From Myxacorys chilensis ATA2-1-KO14 (GTDB lineage: Bacteria > Cyanobacteriota > Cyanobacteriia > Leptolyngbyales > Leptolyngbyaceae), in NCBI GenBank assembly GCA_019359275.1, contig JAHHHP010000006.1, positions 62,001 to 126,000 on the forward strand: 64,000 nt of DNA. Direction: 5' to 3'. Below are positions 9,310 through 17,285 of this stretch, piece after piece (positions within the stretch are counted from its first letter, which is position 1; every line of letters starts with the position of its first letter). The notes under the pieces were generated by a model, which ran no database searches, was not told the origin of the DNA, and saw nothing but the letters and a program-made list of their open reading frames with translations. A program made the position numbers and the translations under genes.

Positions 9310-9951
9310 CGTTAAGGATATTCGGGTAGAACTACTGGACTGCTGTAGAAGTGGGTCTAAGTGGTATAGCAGGATACAAAGATCAACTTCTGTAGCAACT
9401 TAACCATCGCCTAATTTAACCACAGACTTTTTCTAAAACCCCCGTGATTTCCTGCGTTTCCGATATCACTAATTCCGTTGTTTTGCGGATGCTTTGTAAA
9501 ATCTTTATTAAATGAATCGCTTATTTCGTCAAATTAAACCACACGGGAACCATAGATAGAATACGTGATTGCACGATTTTTGTTTGGAGTAATAGGCTTC
9601 AATTTTGAGAAAAATATTGGTTAAGCAAAAATTCATTCAAATGGCTAATGTTGCCTTCCCAAATCGCGAATTCTGTCGGTACTAATCCCGAAATGACAGG
9701 GAAGTGCTTTGAACCCTTACGCGATTCTACGGAACGTCAAAAGCAAGTCGTATCTTTCAGTCAGTTTTCGTTATTTGGGTTAACGCTGGCTCTAGAAGCA
9801 TCAGCTTTGCGGAGTTTAAGGGGCTGTCGGATAATTGTCATGAAATCTTAACATTGCTCGATTGATTGTTTGCACTAGAACAATCTAGATGCTATCTTTA
9901 GATCAGAAAGTACGAGTTAGTACATTCTATATCCAAACATAGGGTTCACTT
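9310..9951. other. Long intergenic region
   Basis: About 640 bases between the divergent M23 peptidase and pirin genes. One open frame of 67 codons (9648-9851, +) has no ribosome binding site and no recognisable motif, so I do not call it. I looked for a c-di-AMP (ydaO) riboswitch, which can precede cell-wall hydrolase genes, and saw no convincing match. Confidence 0.5.
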
Positions 9952-10647
9952 ATGATTACTCTACGAAAAGCGATCGCGCGGGGACACGCAGATCACGGCT
10001 GGTTGAACACTTACCACACCTTTTCGTTTGCCAATTACTACGACCCAAATCACATGGGATTTCGGAGCTTGCGCGTGATCAACGAAGACCGCGTCACACC
10101 AAGCAAAGGATTTCCGACACATGCTCACCGCGATATGGAGATCATCACTTATGTCTTGGAAGGCGCGTTAGAGCATCGCGACAGCATGGGCAACAGTTCC
10201 ATCATTCGCCCTGGCGAAGTGCAGCGTATGACCGCTGGAACGGGAGTGACCCACAGCGAGTACAATCACTCCAAATCTGAAAATGTTCACCTGCTACAAA
10301 TTTGGCTGCTGCCATCTCAACGCGATTTAGAGCCTGGGTACGAGCAGAAAGAGTATAGCCAAGCGGAAAAGAGCGGCAAACTACGGCTGATTGCATCTCA
10401 GGACGGACGGGATGACTCGGTCACAATTCACCAGGATGTCAATCTTTACAGCACTATTTTGCAAGATGATGAACAGGTCAATCATGCGCTTGATCATCGT
10501 CACGCGTGGGTTCAGGTGGCACGCGGTTCGGTTTCATTGAACGGTCATCTGCTGAATCAAGGTGATGGAGCGGCGCTAGATGACGAAGAAACACTAGAAC
10601 TCGTGGGTCAAGAAGACGCAGAGGTTTTAGTGTTTGACCTGGCATAA
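9952..10647 (+). CDS. Pirin family protein
   Basis: 231-residue bicupin. The metal-binding residues of pirins are all present: His57 and His59 in FPTHAHRDMEI, His101 and Glu103 in GVTHSEYN. The pirin signature of the first cupin (LNTYHTFSFANYYDP) is also clear. Members of this family include quercetin 2,3-dioxygenases such as YhhW and stress-induced pirins, so an iron-dependent dioxygenase or redox-sensing role is possible. It is followed by a terminator and then a glutathione-dependent reductase gene. The two may form a small electrophile or quinone-handling neighbourhood; this is inference. Confidence 0.92.
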   Translation: MITLRKAIARGHADHGWLNTYHTFSFANYYDPNHMGFRSLRVINEDRVTPSKGFPTHAHRDMEIITYVLEGALEHRDSMGNSSIIRPGEVQRMTAGTGVTHSEYNHSKSENVHLLQIWLLPSQRDLEPGYEQKEYSQAEKSGKLRLIASQDGRDDSVTIHQDVNLYSTILQDDEQVNHALDHRHAWVQVARGSVSLNGHLLNQGDGAALDDEETLELVGQEDAEVLVFDLA

Positions 10648-10654
10648 CGCAGTT

Positions 10655-10682
10655 GCGGCAGAGGAGTTAACTTCTCTGCCGC
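10655..10682 (+). terminator. Terminator hairpin after the pirin gene
   Basis: Fourteen-base-pair inverted repeat centred on AGTTAACT (arms GCGGCAGAG / CTCTGCCGC, one G-T pair), 8 bases after the pirin stop. The downstream T-tract is poor. Confidence 0.55.
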
Positions 10683-10753
10683 TCCTTACTTAAAAGATTT
10701 TTATTACTGACGTAGCAAAATCACGGTTGTTATTACTACTACAAGGGGAAATT

Positions 10754-11731
10754 ATGGCATTAGGCAGAATGATCGAAGGGAAGTGGACGACCGAGTGGAA
10801 TGAACGAGATCAAGGGGGCGCATTTAACCGCACTCCAACCATGTTTCGGGATCAGGTAACAGCCGACGGCTTTAGCGAATTTAAGCCAGAGGCAGGACGA
10901 TATCATCTCTATGTCGCGTTGGCTTGTCCGTGGGCGCATCGCACCCTGATTATGCGATCGCTAAAAGGCTTAACTGAGGCGATTGGCGTGTCGATCGTTG
11001 ATCCAATTCTAAGCGACAAGGGCTGGATGTTTTCTGACGAGGCAGGCGCAATTCCTGATTCGGTCAATCACGCCCAATATTTGCAAGAGATTTATCTCAA
11101 AGCCGATCCAAAATACACAGGGCGCATTACAGTTCCGGTATTGTGGGACAAGCAAAAACAAACGATCGTCAATAACGAATCTCGTGAAATTATTCGGATG
11201 TTTGACGTGGAGTTTACAGAATTAGCAACGAAAAAAATAGATCTTTATCCACGTGAACTTCAACAGAAAATAGATGAGACGATAGACGCAATTTATACTC
11301 CAATTAACAATGGTGTTTATCGATCGGGATTTGCTACATCTCAGGAAGCCTATGAAAAAGCAGTGACAGAACTATTTGAAAATCTAGATCGGTGGGAAAC
11401 CGTCCTCGATCAACAGCGTTATTTGTGTGGCGACCAAATGACCGAGGCAGATATCTGTATGTTCACAACTCTCTACCGATTTGACTCGGTGTATCACGGT
11501 CACTTCAAATGCAATTTACGACGGCTTGTTGATTACTCGAATCTGTGGAACTATCTAAAAGATCTGTATCAGCATCCAGACATCAAAGTGACGTGCAACT
11601 TAGACCACATTAAGCGCCACTATTACATCAGTCAGACCCAAGTAAACCCAAACCAGATTGTGCCGAAAGGTCCAATAATTGATTTTGAAGAGCAACACAA
11701 CCGTGATCGCTTCGCGATCAGACCCAAGTAA
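10754..11731 (+). CDS. Glutathionyl-hydroquinone reductase (Xi-class GST)
   Basis: 325 residues from the ATG at 10754, preceded by AAGGGG. It has the catalytic CPWAHR motif at residues 58-63, the thioredoxin-fold and helical C-domain layout of YqjG/ECM4 enzymes, and the conserved TEADICMFTTLYRFD helix. These enzymes reduce glutathionyl-(hydro)quinones. The 3' end is altered: an 86-bp tandem duplication shifts the frame, so the protein now ends in FAIRPK. Without the second copy it would read on to ...FAMQSYAA. The catalytic part is untouched, so the enzyme is probably active. Confidence 0.9.
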   Translation: MALGRMIEGKWTTEWNERDQGGAFNRTPTMFRDQVTADGFSEFKPEAGRYHLYVALACPWAHRTLIMRSLKGLTEAIGVSIVDPILSDKGWMFSDEAGAIPDSVNHAQYLQEIYLKADPKYTGRITVPVLWDKQKQTIVNNESREIIRMFDVEFTELATKKIDLYPRELQQKIDETIDAIYTPINNGVYRSGFATSQEAYEKAVTELFENLDRWETVLDQQRYLCGDQMTEADICMFTTLYRFDSVYHGHFKCNLRRLVDYSNLWNYLKDLYQHPDIKVTCNLDHIKRHYYISQTQVNPNQIVPKGPIIDFEEQHNRDRFAIRPK

Positions 11732-11804
11732 ACCCAAACCAGATTGTGCCGAAAGGTCCAATAATTGATTTTGAAGAGCAACACAACCGCGATCGCTTCG
11801 CGAT
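11632..11804 (+). repeat. 86-bp direct tandem duplication at gene end
   Basis: Copy 1 runs from 11632 and copy 2 from 11718. The copies differ at one base, where copy 2 has a GCGATCGC site and copy 1 has GTGATCGC. The unit is not a multiple of three. The ancestral stop codon is at 11821-11823, after copy 2. Confidence 0.93.
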
Positions 11805-11942
11805 GCAATCTTACGCGGCTTAATTTTTCAGGACTACAGATATAACGCTGGAGGCATAGGGTTGCTTTTAGTAACATCTGTTCTGTGATTCTGACGTCTC
11901 CGCAGCGTTCACCTCGAATGTCTCTTTAGCTTTACTGCTAAT

Positions 11943-12036
11943 GGCAAACCTTTGATTTCTTCGCTTAAAAATACTCTACCGGAATTGCCATAACGGTAGT
12001 AATTCTATCTCAATAGAGATAGAATTCAGGTTTGCC
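11943..12036. other. Three-stem nested inverted repeat
   Basis: An outer 9-bp pair GGCAAACCT (11943-11951) / AGGTTTGCC (12028-12036) encloses two adjacent hairpins: CTACCG / CGGTAG (11976-11999) and the perfect 11-bp AATTCTATCTC / GAGATAGAATT (12001-12026, 4-base loop). It lies between the convergent reductase and coiled-coil genes. It could be a complex terminator, a structured RNA or the relic of a small mobile element. Confidence 0.5.
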
Positions 12037-12082
12037 CAGCGTTTGATAAAAAAAGCTTAGCAACTAGCAGAACGATCGCATT

Positions 12083-12895
12083 TCAATCTGCCCAACCAAT
12101 ATCTAAATCAGTCTGCTGTGGGCTGCCCGGAAATACTGGATGAGAGAGCGCCGCCGTTTGCCGACGACGAAGAACGTCCTCTTGAGGACTTAAAGCTGAT
12201 TGGAATGACCTAGATTGCGATGTTGCTAGTTTTTCTGATTTTGGTTCTGGCTTTTGCGCTTCCTTAAGCGCTTTGTTCTCGTCGATCAACTTTTGATTTG
12301 CTTCTGCGAGGCGCACTGCTGCTTTTTGTGCCTCCTCTAGCTCTGTCTGAACTGCGCTAGACTTCTCTAAACTTTTCTGTAGTTTCCCAGTTTTTGTTTG
12401 CTCAGCGAGTTGAGCTTCCTTAAGCGCTTTGTTTTCGTCAATCAGCTTTTGATTTGCTTCTGCGAGGCGCACTGCCGCTTTTTGTGCCTCCTCTAGCTCT
12501 GTCTGAACTGCGCTAGACTTCTCTAAACTTTTTTGTAGTTTTTCAGTTGTCTTCGTTTGCGCATCTGATTGTGTTTGCAACTGTTCGATCGCATCCTGAA
12601 GCGCTTTTTCTGTTGTTTGAGCTTTTTCTAAAGAACTTTTTAATTCAGCAATTTTTGATTCGAGTTCTGAAACATCTTTTGCTGAAACGTTTTTTGTTGA
12701 GGTTTCTTTTTGGGGTGAAGCATCTTTTATGGCAAGCGTTTCTGGGGTCGGAGCACCTTCTTTTTCTGGAACGACTTCTGCCTCAATCACTTGATCTTCA
12801 GGTGCTTCTTTAGGGGCTTTCTCTTTGGGCGCTTGCTCTTTAGGCGCTTGCTTGGAGAGATTTGCCAACGGTTTTTGCTGCCGACGCGCTACCAT
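12083..12895 (-). CDS. Coiled-coil protein with internal duplication
   Basis: 270 residues, no signal peptide or membrane segment. The N-terminus has APKE tetrad repeats. The centre is a long heptad coiled coil (residues about 75-215) in which a 52-residue block beginning KLQKSLEKSS occurs twice, almost identical. The C-terminus is a conserved-looking tail rich in Pro that ends DLDIGWAD. GAGG is well placed before the ATG. The protein is not recognised. The Lys/Glu/Ala-rich coil and short terminal motif suggest a structural or scaffolding protein, but this is only inference. It is divergent from hisA. Confidence 0.7.
   Translation of the reverse strand: MVARRQQKPLANLSKQAPKEQAPKEKAPKEAPEDQVIEAEVVPEKEGAPTPETLAIKDASPQKETSTKNVSAKDVSELESKIAELKSSLEKAQTTEKALQDAIEQLQTQSDAQTKTTEKLQKSLEKSSAVQTELEEAQKAAVRLAEANQKLIDENKALKEAQLAEQTKTGKLQKSLEKSSAVQTELEEAQKAAVRLAEANQKLIDENKALKEAQKPEPKSEKLATSQSRSFQSALSPQEDVLRRRQTAALSHPVFPGSPQQTDLDIGWAD
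12259..12541. repeat. 156-bp period duplication inside coiled-coil gene
   Basis: Two near-identical blocks of about 127 bp (12259-12385 and 12415-12541) lie exactly 156 bp apart, equal to 52 codons, so the frame is kept. The few differences are mostly silent, which suggests a recent duplication. Confidence 0.88.
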
Positions 12896-13059
12896 GTGTG
12901 TTTCCTCAGATCGCTCTATCTCTAAACCCTACACCCTAGAGCTAGCTTTATTTCATCTCAATTTAGCATTTTTGTCAGAAGACTTTCGATTAGCGCAGAG
13001 CGCAGCTTCGCAGGAACCGCAACTCAACACGAACCATAATTCCTTGTACGCTATACCCT

Positions 13060-13085
13060 AATTGCTCATTTTATAATTGCTCATT
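13060..13085. repeat. Short direct repeat before hisA
   Basis: AATTGCTCATT occurs twice, 15 bp apart, directly upstream of the hisA ATG. No clear Shine-Dalgarno sequence is present there. Confidence 0.6.
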
Positions 13086-13087
13086 CT

Positions 13088-13861
13088 ATGGACGTTATTC
13101 CTGCGATCGATCTACTAGACAGTAAATGTGTACGGTTATATCAAGGAGATTACAATCAGTCACAGGTCTTTCACGACGACCCTGTGGCGGTAGCGCGGCA
13201 GTGGGTAGAAGACGGGGCGACTCGGTTACATCTGGTTGACCTCGATGGCGCAAAGGTGGGGCGTCCAGTCAATTTAGACGCAATTCGAGCGATTGTGCAA
13301 GCGGTGGATATTCCCGTAGAAGTCGGCGGCGGGTTGCGCGATCGCAGCAGTGTTGCCGATCTGCTTGCCACTGGAGTGCGTTGGGCGATTCTCGGAACGG
13401 TTGCCGTTGAGCAACCCGGACTAGTCACCGAGCTTTGCACTCAATTTCCAGAACAGATCATCGTCGGCATTGATGCCCGCAACGGCAAAGTGGCGACCAA
13501 AGGTTGGCTAGAAACCTCAGAAGTGTTGGCAACCGATCTCAGCGATCGCATGGCAAAGCTGGGGGCTGCCGCCATCATCTACACCGACATTCACCGCGAT
13601 GGCACACTTCAAGGCCCCAATCTAGAGGCACTCCGAGAAATCGCTTCTGTGGTAGACATTCCAGTCATTGCATCGGGCGGCGTCAGTTCGATGACCGATT
13701 TACTGAGTCTATTAGCGCTAGAACCGCAAGGCGTGACGGGCGTGATCGTCGGTCGAGCCATCTACACAGGGGATGTATCGCTAAAAGAAGCCGTGCGGGC
13801 AGTAGGTCAAGGACGTTGGCAAGACATTCCACCAGACTTCGGTTCCTCCGCGATCGCTTAA
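13088..13861 (+). CDS. hisA: ProFAR isomerase HisA, histidine biosynthesis
   Basis: 257-residue (beta/alpha)8 barrel enzyme, phosphoribosylformimino-5-aminoimidazole carboxamide ribotide isomerase, the fourth step of histidine synthesis. Catalytic Asp8 ([13 protein letters not shown]) and Asp129 ([10 protein letters not shown]) are present, as are both phosphate-binding loops (VEVGGGLRD and IASGGVSS). Length is normal. The dapL gene follows on the same strand after about 100 bases. That gap contains a 6-bp hairpin (AGCCCT / AGGGCT, about 13904-13923), so the two genes may not be strictly cotranscribed. Confidence 0.97.
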   Translation: MDVIPAIDLLDSKCVRLYQGDYNQSQVFHDDPVAVARQWVEDGATRLHLVDLDGAKVGRPVNLDAIRAIVQAVDIPVEVGGGLRDRSSVADLLATGVRWAILGTVAVEQPGLVTELCTQFPEQIIVGIDARNGKVATKGWLETSEVLATDLSDRMAKLGAAAIIYTDIHRDGTLQGPNLEALREIASVVDIPVIASGGVSSMTDLLSLLALEPQGVTGVIVGRAIYTGDVSLKEAVRAVGQGRWQDIPPDFGSSAIA

Positions 13862-13963
13862 GTATTTCATTAATATTCGCTATAAATCCGCTGCCGCTGA
13901 GTTAGCCCTACAGAGAAAGGGCTTTCGCAGTAAACTGTCTAACGACCTCGCAAATCACAATCT

Positions 13964-15199
13964 ATGGCAACCATCAACGACAATTACCTGAAGCTCAAAG
14001 CGGGCTATCTTTTTCCTGAGATTGCCCGTCGTGTTAACGCCTTTGCCGCCGACCATCCCGATGCGCCAATCATTCGGTTAGGAATTGGTGACGTAACTGA
14101 GCCACTGCCCGAAGCCTGCCGCACGGCGATGATCAAGGCAGTCGAAGAAATGGGCGATCGCACTAACTTTAAAGGCTACGGCCCAGAGCAGGGGTATGAA
14201 TGGCTGAGAAGCGCGATCGCAACCCACGATTTTCAGGCTCGTGGTTGCGACATTGATGCGTCAGAAATTTTTATTTCCGATGGTTCGAAATGCGATACCG
14301 GAAATATGCTCGACATCTTTGGCGATCGCAACACCATTGCTGTCACCGATCCGGTTTATCCGGTGTATGTCGATACGAATGTAATGGCAGGACATACGGG
14401 CGAGGCAAACGAGAAAGGTGAGTTTGGTGGCTTAGTCTATTTACCGATCACGGCGGAGAACCAGTTTACGGCGCAAATTCCCTCACAGAAAGTGGATTTG
14501 ATTTACCTCTGCTTCCCCAACAATCCGACAGGCGCAACGGCAACTAAAGAGCATCTCAAAGCGTGGGTTGACTACGCCAACGCAAACGGCTCAATTATCT
14601 TCTTCGATGCGGCTTACGAAGCGTTTATCACTGATCCAAGTTTGCCGCACTCGATCTATGAGATTGAAGGTGCAAGAGATTGTGCGATCGAGTTTCGATC
14701 GTTCTCTAAAAATGCAGGCTTTACCGGAACGCGCTGTGCCTTGACCGTCGTACCAAAGACTCTCACTGCTAAAGCTGCCGACGGGTCGGATGTTGAACTG
14801 TGGAAACTCTGGAACCGCCGTCAATCCACCAAATTTAATGGCGTGTCTTACATCGTGCAACGCGGAGCCGGAGCCGTTTACTCTCCTGAAGGTCAAACCC
14901 AAACAAAAGCACTGGTAAACTTCTACATGGAGAACGCCAAAATTATTCGCGAACAACTAACAGCCGCGGGAATTAAAGTTTACGGCGGTACAAATGCGCC
15001 TTATGTCTGGGTACAAACACCTAACGGTTTGTCAAGTTGGGATTTCTTCGATAAGTTGCTCAATGCTTGCAATGTTGTTGGCACTCCAGGTTCGGGCTTT
15101 GGCGCAGCGGGTGAAGGGTACTTCCGCATTTCAGCGTTTAACAGTCGCGAGAATGTAAATGAAGCAATGAAGCGAATCACAGAGAAGTTTAAGGTGTAG
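13964..15199 (+). CDS. dapL: LL-diaminopimelate aminotransferase
   Basis: 411-residue PLP enzyme converting tetrahydrodipicolinate directly to LL-diaminopimelate, the lysine and peptidoglycan precursor route used by cyanobacteria and plants. The PLP lysine is Lys249 in [23 protein letters not shown] and the substrate-binding GYGPEQGY region are clear. Full length compared with the approximately 410-residue family. Confidence 0.97.
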   Translation: MATINDNYLKLKAGYLFPEIARRVNAFAADHPDAPIIRLGIGDVTEPLPEACRTAMIKAVEEMGDRTNFKGYGPEQGYEWLRSAIATHDFQARGCDIDASEIFISDGSKCDTGNMLDIFGDRNTIAVTDPVYPVYVDTNVMAGHTGEANEKGEFGGLVYLPITAENQFTAQIPSQKVDLIYLCFPNNPTGATATKEHLKAWVDYANANGSIIFFDAAYEAFITDPSLPHSIYEIEGARDCAIEFRSFSKNAGFTGTRCALTVVPKTLTAKAADGSDVELWKLWNRRQSTKFNGVSYIVQRGAGAVYSPEGQTQTKALVNFYMENAKIIREQLTAAGIKVYGGTNAPYVWVQTPNGLSSWDFFDKLLNACNVVGTPGSGFGAAGEGYFRISAFNSRENVNEAMKRITEKFKV

Positions 15200-15352
15200 G
15201 GAAGTTTCAGATGTAGGTCAACTTTCTCATTAAACTCGTTAGAAAATTCTGTGTGCTGTTTAAACAGCGAAGAAATGGGGGAATCCAAACGATCGATGAT
15301 CAGCTCGCCGCTTGCAGTCAAGCAACGGTGTAGACAAAGAGTTCACTAAAAC

Positions 15353-15393
15353 TGAACCGCTTGGAGCAACTAAGCACTGTTCCAAGCGGTTCA
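15353..15393 (-). terminator. Terminator of the downstream minus-strand gene
   Basis: Perfect 13-bp stem (TGAACCGCTTGGA / TCCAAGCGGTTCA). Read on the minus strand it follows the stop codon at 15411 and is succeeded by GTTTTA. It may also stop transcription from dapL. Confidence 0.7.
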
Positions 15394-15410
15394 ACAATTA
15401 GAAGACCGAC

Positions 15411-15866
15411 TTATTTTGTTTCAGATCCTTGGCCCGCTTTTTCGGCGATTTTCTCGATCTTGCCAGCTGCTGCAATCAACCCTTTGCCAAGCTTATGCAG
15501 AGGACCTTTTACGCCCCGCTCAGCTTCGTCACCGATCGCATTGGTCTGCTCGCCCAATTTGTGCAGCACCTCAGCAATTTCGGTTGCTTCTGACTTCTTG
15601 CCCTTCAAAAGCTTTTTCAGTTCCTTCAAGCTCGCCGACAGGTCTTTGATGCCGTCTTCCTTGTGACCTTTGAGGAAGTCCACCCACTCTTCGATCGCAT
15701 CGATCGCCGTGTCGGATTCTATCTCAGTAACATCACCATGTAGAAGTTCAGCAGCGGATTCGAGGTCAGGCGCATTGTTTTGCTCAGTCGTTTCCGCCTG
15801 ATGTTGCTTCGCTTCTTTAGAAACATTCTCATCGTGGTGAGCTTTACTTCCGCTTTGAGTTGCCAT
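15411..15866 (-). CDS. Small charged helical protein, unknown
   Basis: 151 residues, strongly helical, rich in Lys, Glu and Ala, without signal peptide or membrane segment. The N-terminal ~40 residues are polar and disordered-looking. The middle (residues about 50-125) has amphipathic helices, including LKELKKLLKGKK and a KLGEQTNAIGDEA turn. The C-terminus repeats a KLGK/KIEK pattern. No known motif. It may be one of the small stress-type proteins found elsewhere in the window, but that is inference. It is divergent from sigF. Confidence 0.65.
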   Translation of the reverse strand: MATQSGSKAHHDENVSKEAKQHQAETTEQNNAPDLESAAELLHGDVTEIESDTAIDAIEEWVDFLKGHKEDGIKDLSASLKELKKLLKGKKSEATEIAEVLHKLGEQTNAIGDEAERGVKGPLHKLGKGLIAAAGKIEKIAEKAGQGSETK

Positions 15867-16268
15867 ATTTACAAATTCCTTTTTTCTGCTTTTTGAACAC
15901 TACACAACACAGTAAAAAAGGCAAAATTGCTTTCCCTCCCTCTAGAGAGCAACTTCAAAATCATTCAATCGGATGAGGATTTTGGTGACGATATTTTGCA
16001 TTCACTTTTTTCAAGTCCGAAGCTCAAAACCCTTTAGCCTGCTTAAATTAGCCCCATATTTAACCATACTTTCAAAGGATTTCAATGATCTGTATCACAC
16101 ACAGAGAAAGTTGAAAACATCTCACTACAAAGGCAAACGGCTTTCCGTGTTTCTGCCGACCATACCTAGAAGAAACTTTGCTCAGTACCGTAAATCGACG
16201 ATGGTTTCTTCTAGGGCTTAAATCGACAATAAACTCAACGCTGATGTGAACGACGGACCTTTGTACAG
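15867..16268. other. Upstream region of sigF
   Basis: About 400 bases. Open frames on both strands (up to 82 codons) overlap and have no supporting signals. The notable element is the inverted repeat at 16165-16215, listed separately. Confidence 0.5.
16165..16215 (+). promoter_or_regulatory. 12-bp inverted repeat upstream of sigF
   Basis: CCTAGAAGAAAC (16165-16176) and GTTTCTTCTAGG (16204-16215) are perfect inverted arms around a 27-base loop, about 55 bases before the sigF start. It could be a leader hairpin or a binding site for a regulator. Confidence 0.45.
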
Positions 16269-17054
16269 ATGATGGCAACTCAATCTTCTCTCCGCTCTCG
16301 TGGTATGGAATTACTGGTCTCCTATCACCAAAACCCCTCGGTTCGAGTCAGAAACCAGTTAGTTCAGATGAATGCTGGCTTAGTTCGGAAAATTGCTCAC
16401 CGGGTTAGTCACCAATGTGCAGAACCCTACGAAGATCTAGAGCAGATTGGCTATCTCGGTTTGATTCGCGCTATCGAGCGATTTAACCCCAATCAAGGCT
16501 GCGCTTTTAGCTCCTTTGCCGTTCCTTACATTCGGGGTGAAATGCTGCACTTCCTGCGTGATCGCGCAGGTACTGTTAAGATTCCCCGTCGTTGGCAACA
16601 ACTCAATAAAGAAGGACAGCGCGTTCGTGAACAGCTATCCGAAGCGCATGGTCGCCAACCGACCGACGACGAAATTGCAACAGTATTGGGTGTATCGCTC
16701 AACGAATGGCGAGAGAGCAAGTTAGCTGCCAAGAATCGCTTGCCCTTGAGTTTGGACGCAACCGTGTGTCAACAGCTTGATTCTCCCATGACGCTTGGTG
16801 ATACCTTGCCCGATGCTCGCTATCAGGCTCTGCAACATCTCGAAGAAGATCGTCAGCAGTTGCAGAAGGCCATGAACCAGCTAGAAGATAAAACTCGGCA
16901 AGCGATCGAATATGTTTTTCTGCACGACTTGTCGCGTAAAGAAGTCGCTGAACAGATCGGAGTCAGCCCAATGACAGTGACTCGTCGCATTCATCGCGGC
17001 ATTCAGCAGATGGTCGGATTGCTTCAGCCTCAGGTACTGCAATCTGATCCTTAA
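16269..17054 (+). CDS. sigF: RNA polymerase sigma factor SigF (group 3)
   Basis: About 260 residues (two adjacent ATG codons at 16269 and 16272). Region 2 (YEDLEQIGYLGLIRAIERFNP ... AVPYIRGEMLHFLRD) and region 4 helix-turn-helix (DLSRKEVAEQIGVSPMTVTRRIHRG) are complete, and region 3 lies between them. The order and sequence match cyanobacterial SigF, which directs motility, type IV pilus and stress genes in studied strains. No anti-sigma factor is adjacent. It is followed by a strong terminator. Confidence 0.92.
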   Translation: MMATQSSLRSRGMELLVSYHQNPSVRVRNQLVQMNAGLVRKIAHRVSHQCAEPYEDLEQIGYLGLIRAIERFNPNQGCAFSSFAVPYIRGEMLHFLRDRAGTVKIPRRWQQLNKEGQRVREQLSEAHGRQPTDDEIATVLGVSLNEWRESKLAAKNRLPLSLDATVCQQLDSPMTLGDTLPDARYQALQHLEEDRQQLQKAMNQLEDKTRQAIEYVFLHDLSRKEVAEQIGVSPMTVTRRIHRGIQQMVGLLQPQVLQSDP

Positions 17055-17117
17055 GTTTGACCAAGAAGCGCTCTAGCAGAGCGTTTGGGTCCATCATCTA
17101 AAGTCTATCGAGTTTTG

Positions 17118-17155
17118 CCGGATTGAAGATTCTTCAGTCCGGCTTCCTTTTTTTG
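17118..17155 (+). terminator. Terminator of sigF
   Basis: Thirteen-base-pair GC-rich stem (GCCGGATTGAAGA / TCTTCAGTCCGGC, one G-T pair) followed by TTCCTTTTTTT. Confidence 0.85.
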
Positions 17156-17285
17156 GGCTTGCAGACGTTTTTTTGAGTTGCAGACAAAGTGAATGTACGG
17201 TAACAATGAAGACGATTCGGTCTTCCGATTCGTAATTGTGACAGAACAGCGTTGACTAATATTGGCTAAGTTAGGAGGAATGGAT

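Noticed and set aside
9310..9600. c-di-AMP (ydaO) riboswitch upstream of the M23 peptidase gene
   Set aside because: Known to occur ahead of cell-wall enzyme genes, but the conserved core sequences could not be found by eye.
9648..9851. 67-codon open frame
   Set aside because: No ribosome binding site, ordinary codon run without motif, and sits in a region with no other coding evidence.
11632..11877. Minus-strand open frame with an internal repeat at the reductase end
   Set aside because: The repeated peptide is the antisense reading of the 86-bp duplication.
15973..16278. Opposing small open frames upstream of sigF
   Set aside because: They mirror each other across the inverted repeat and carry no coding signal.
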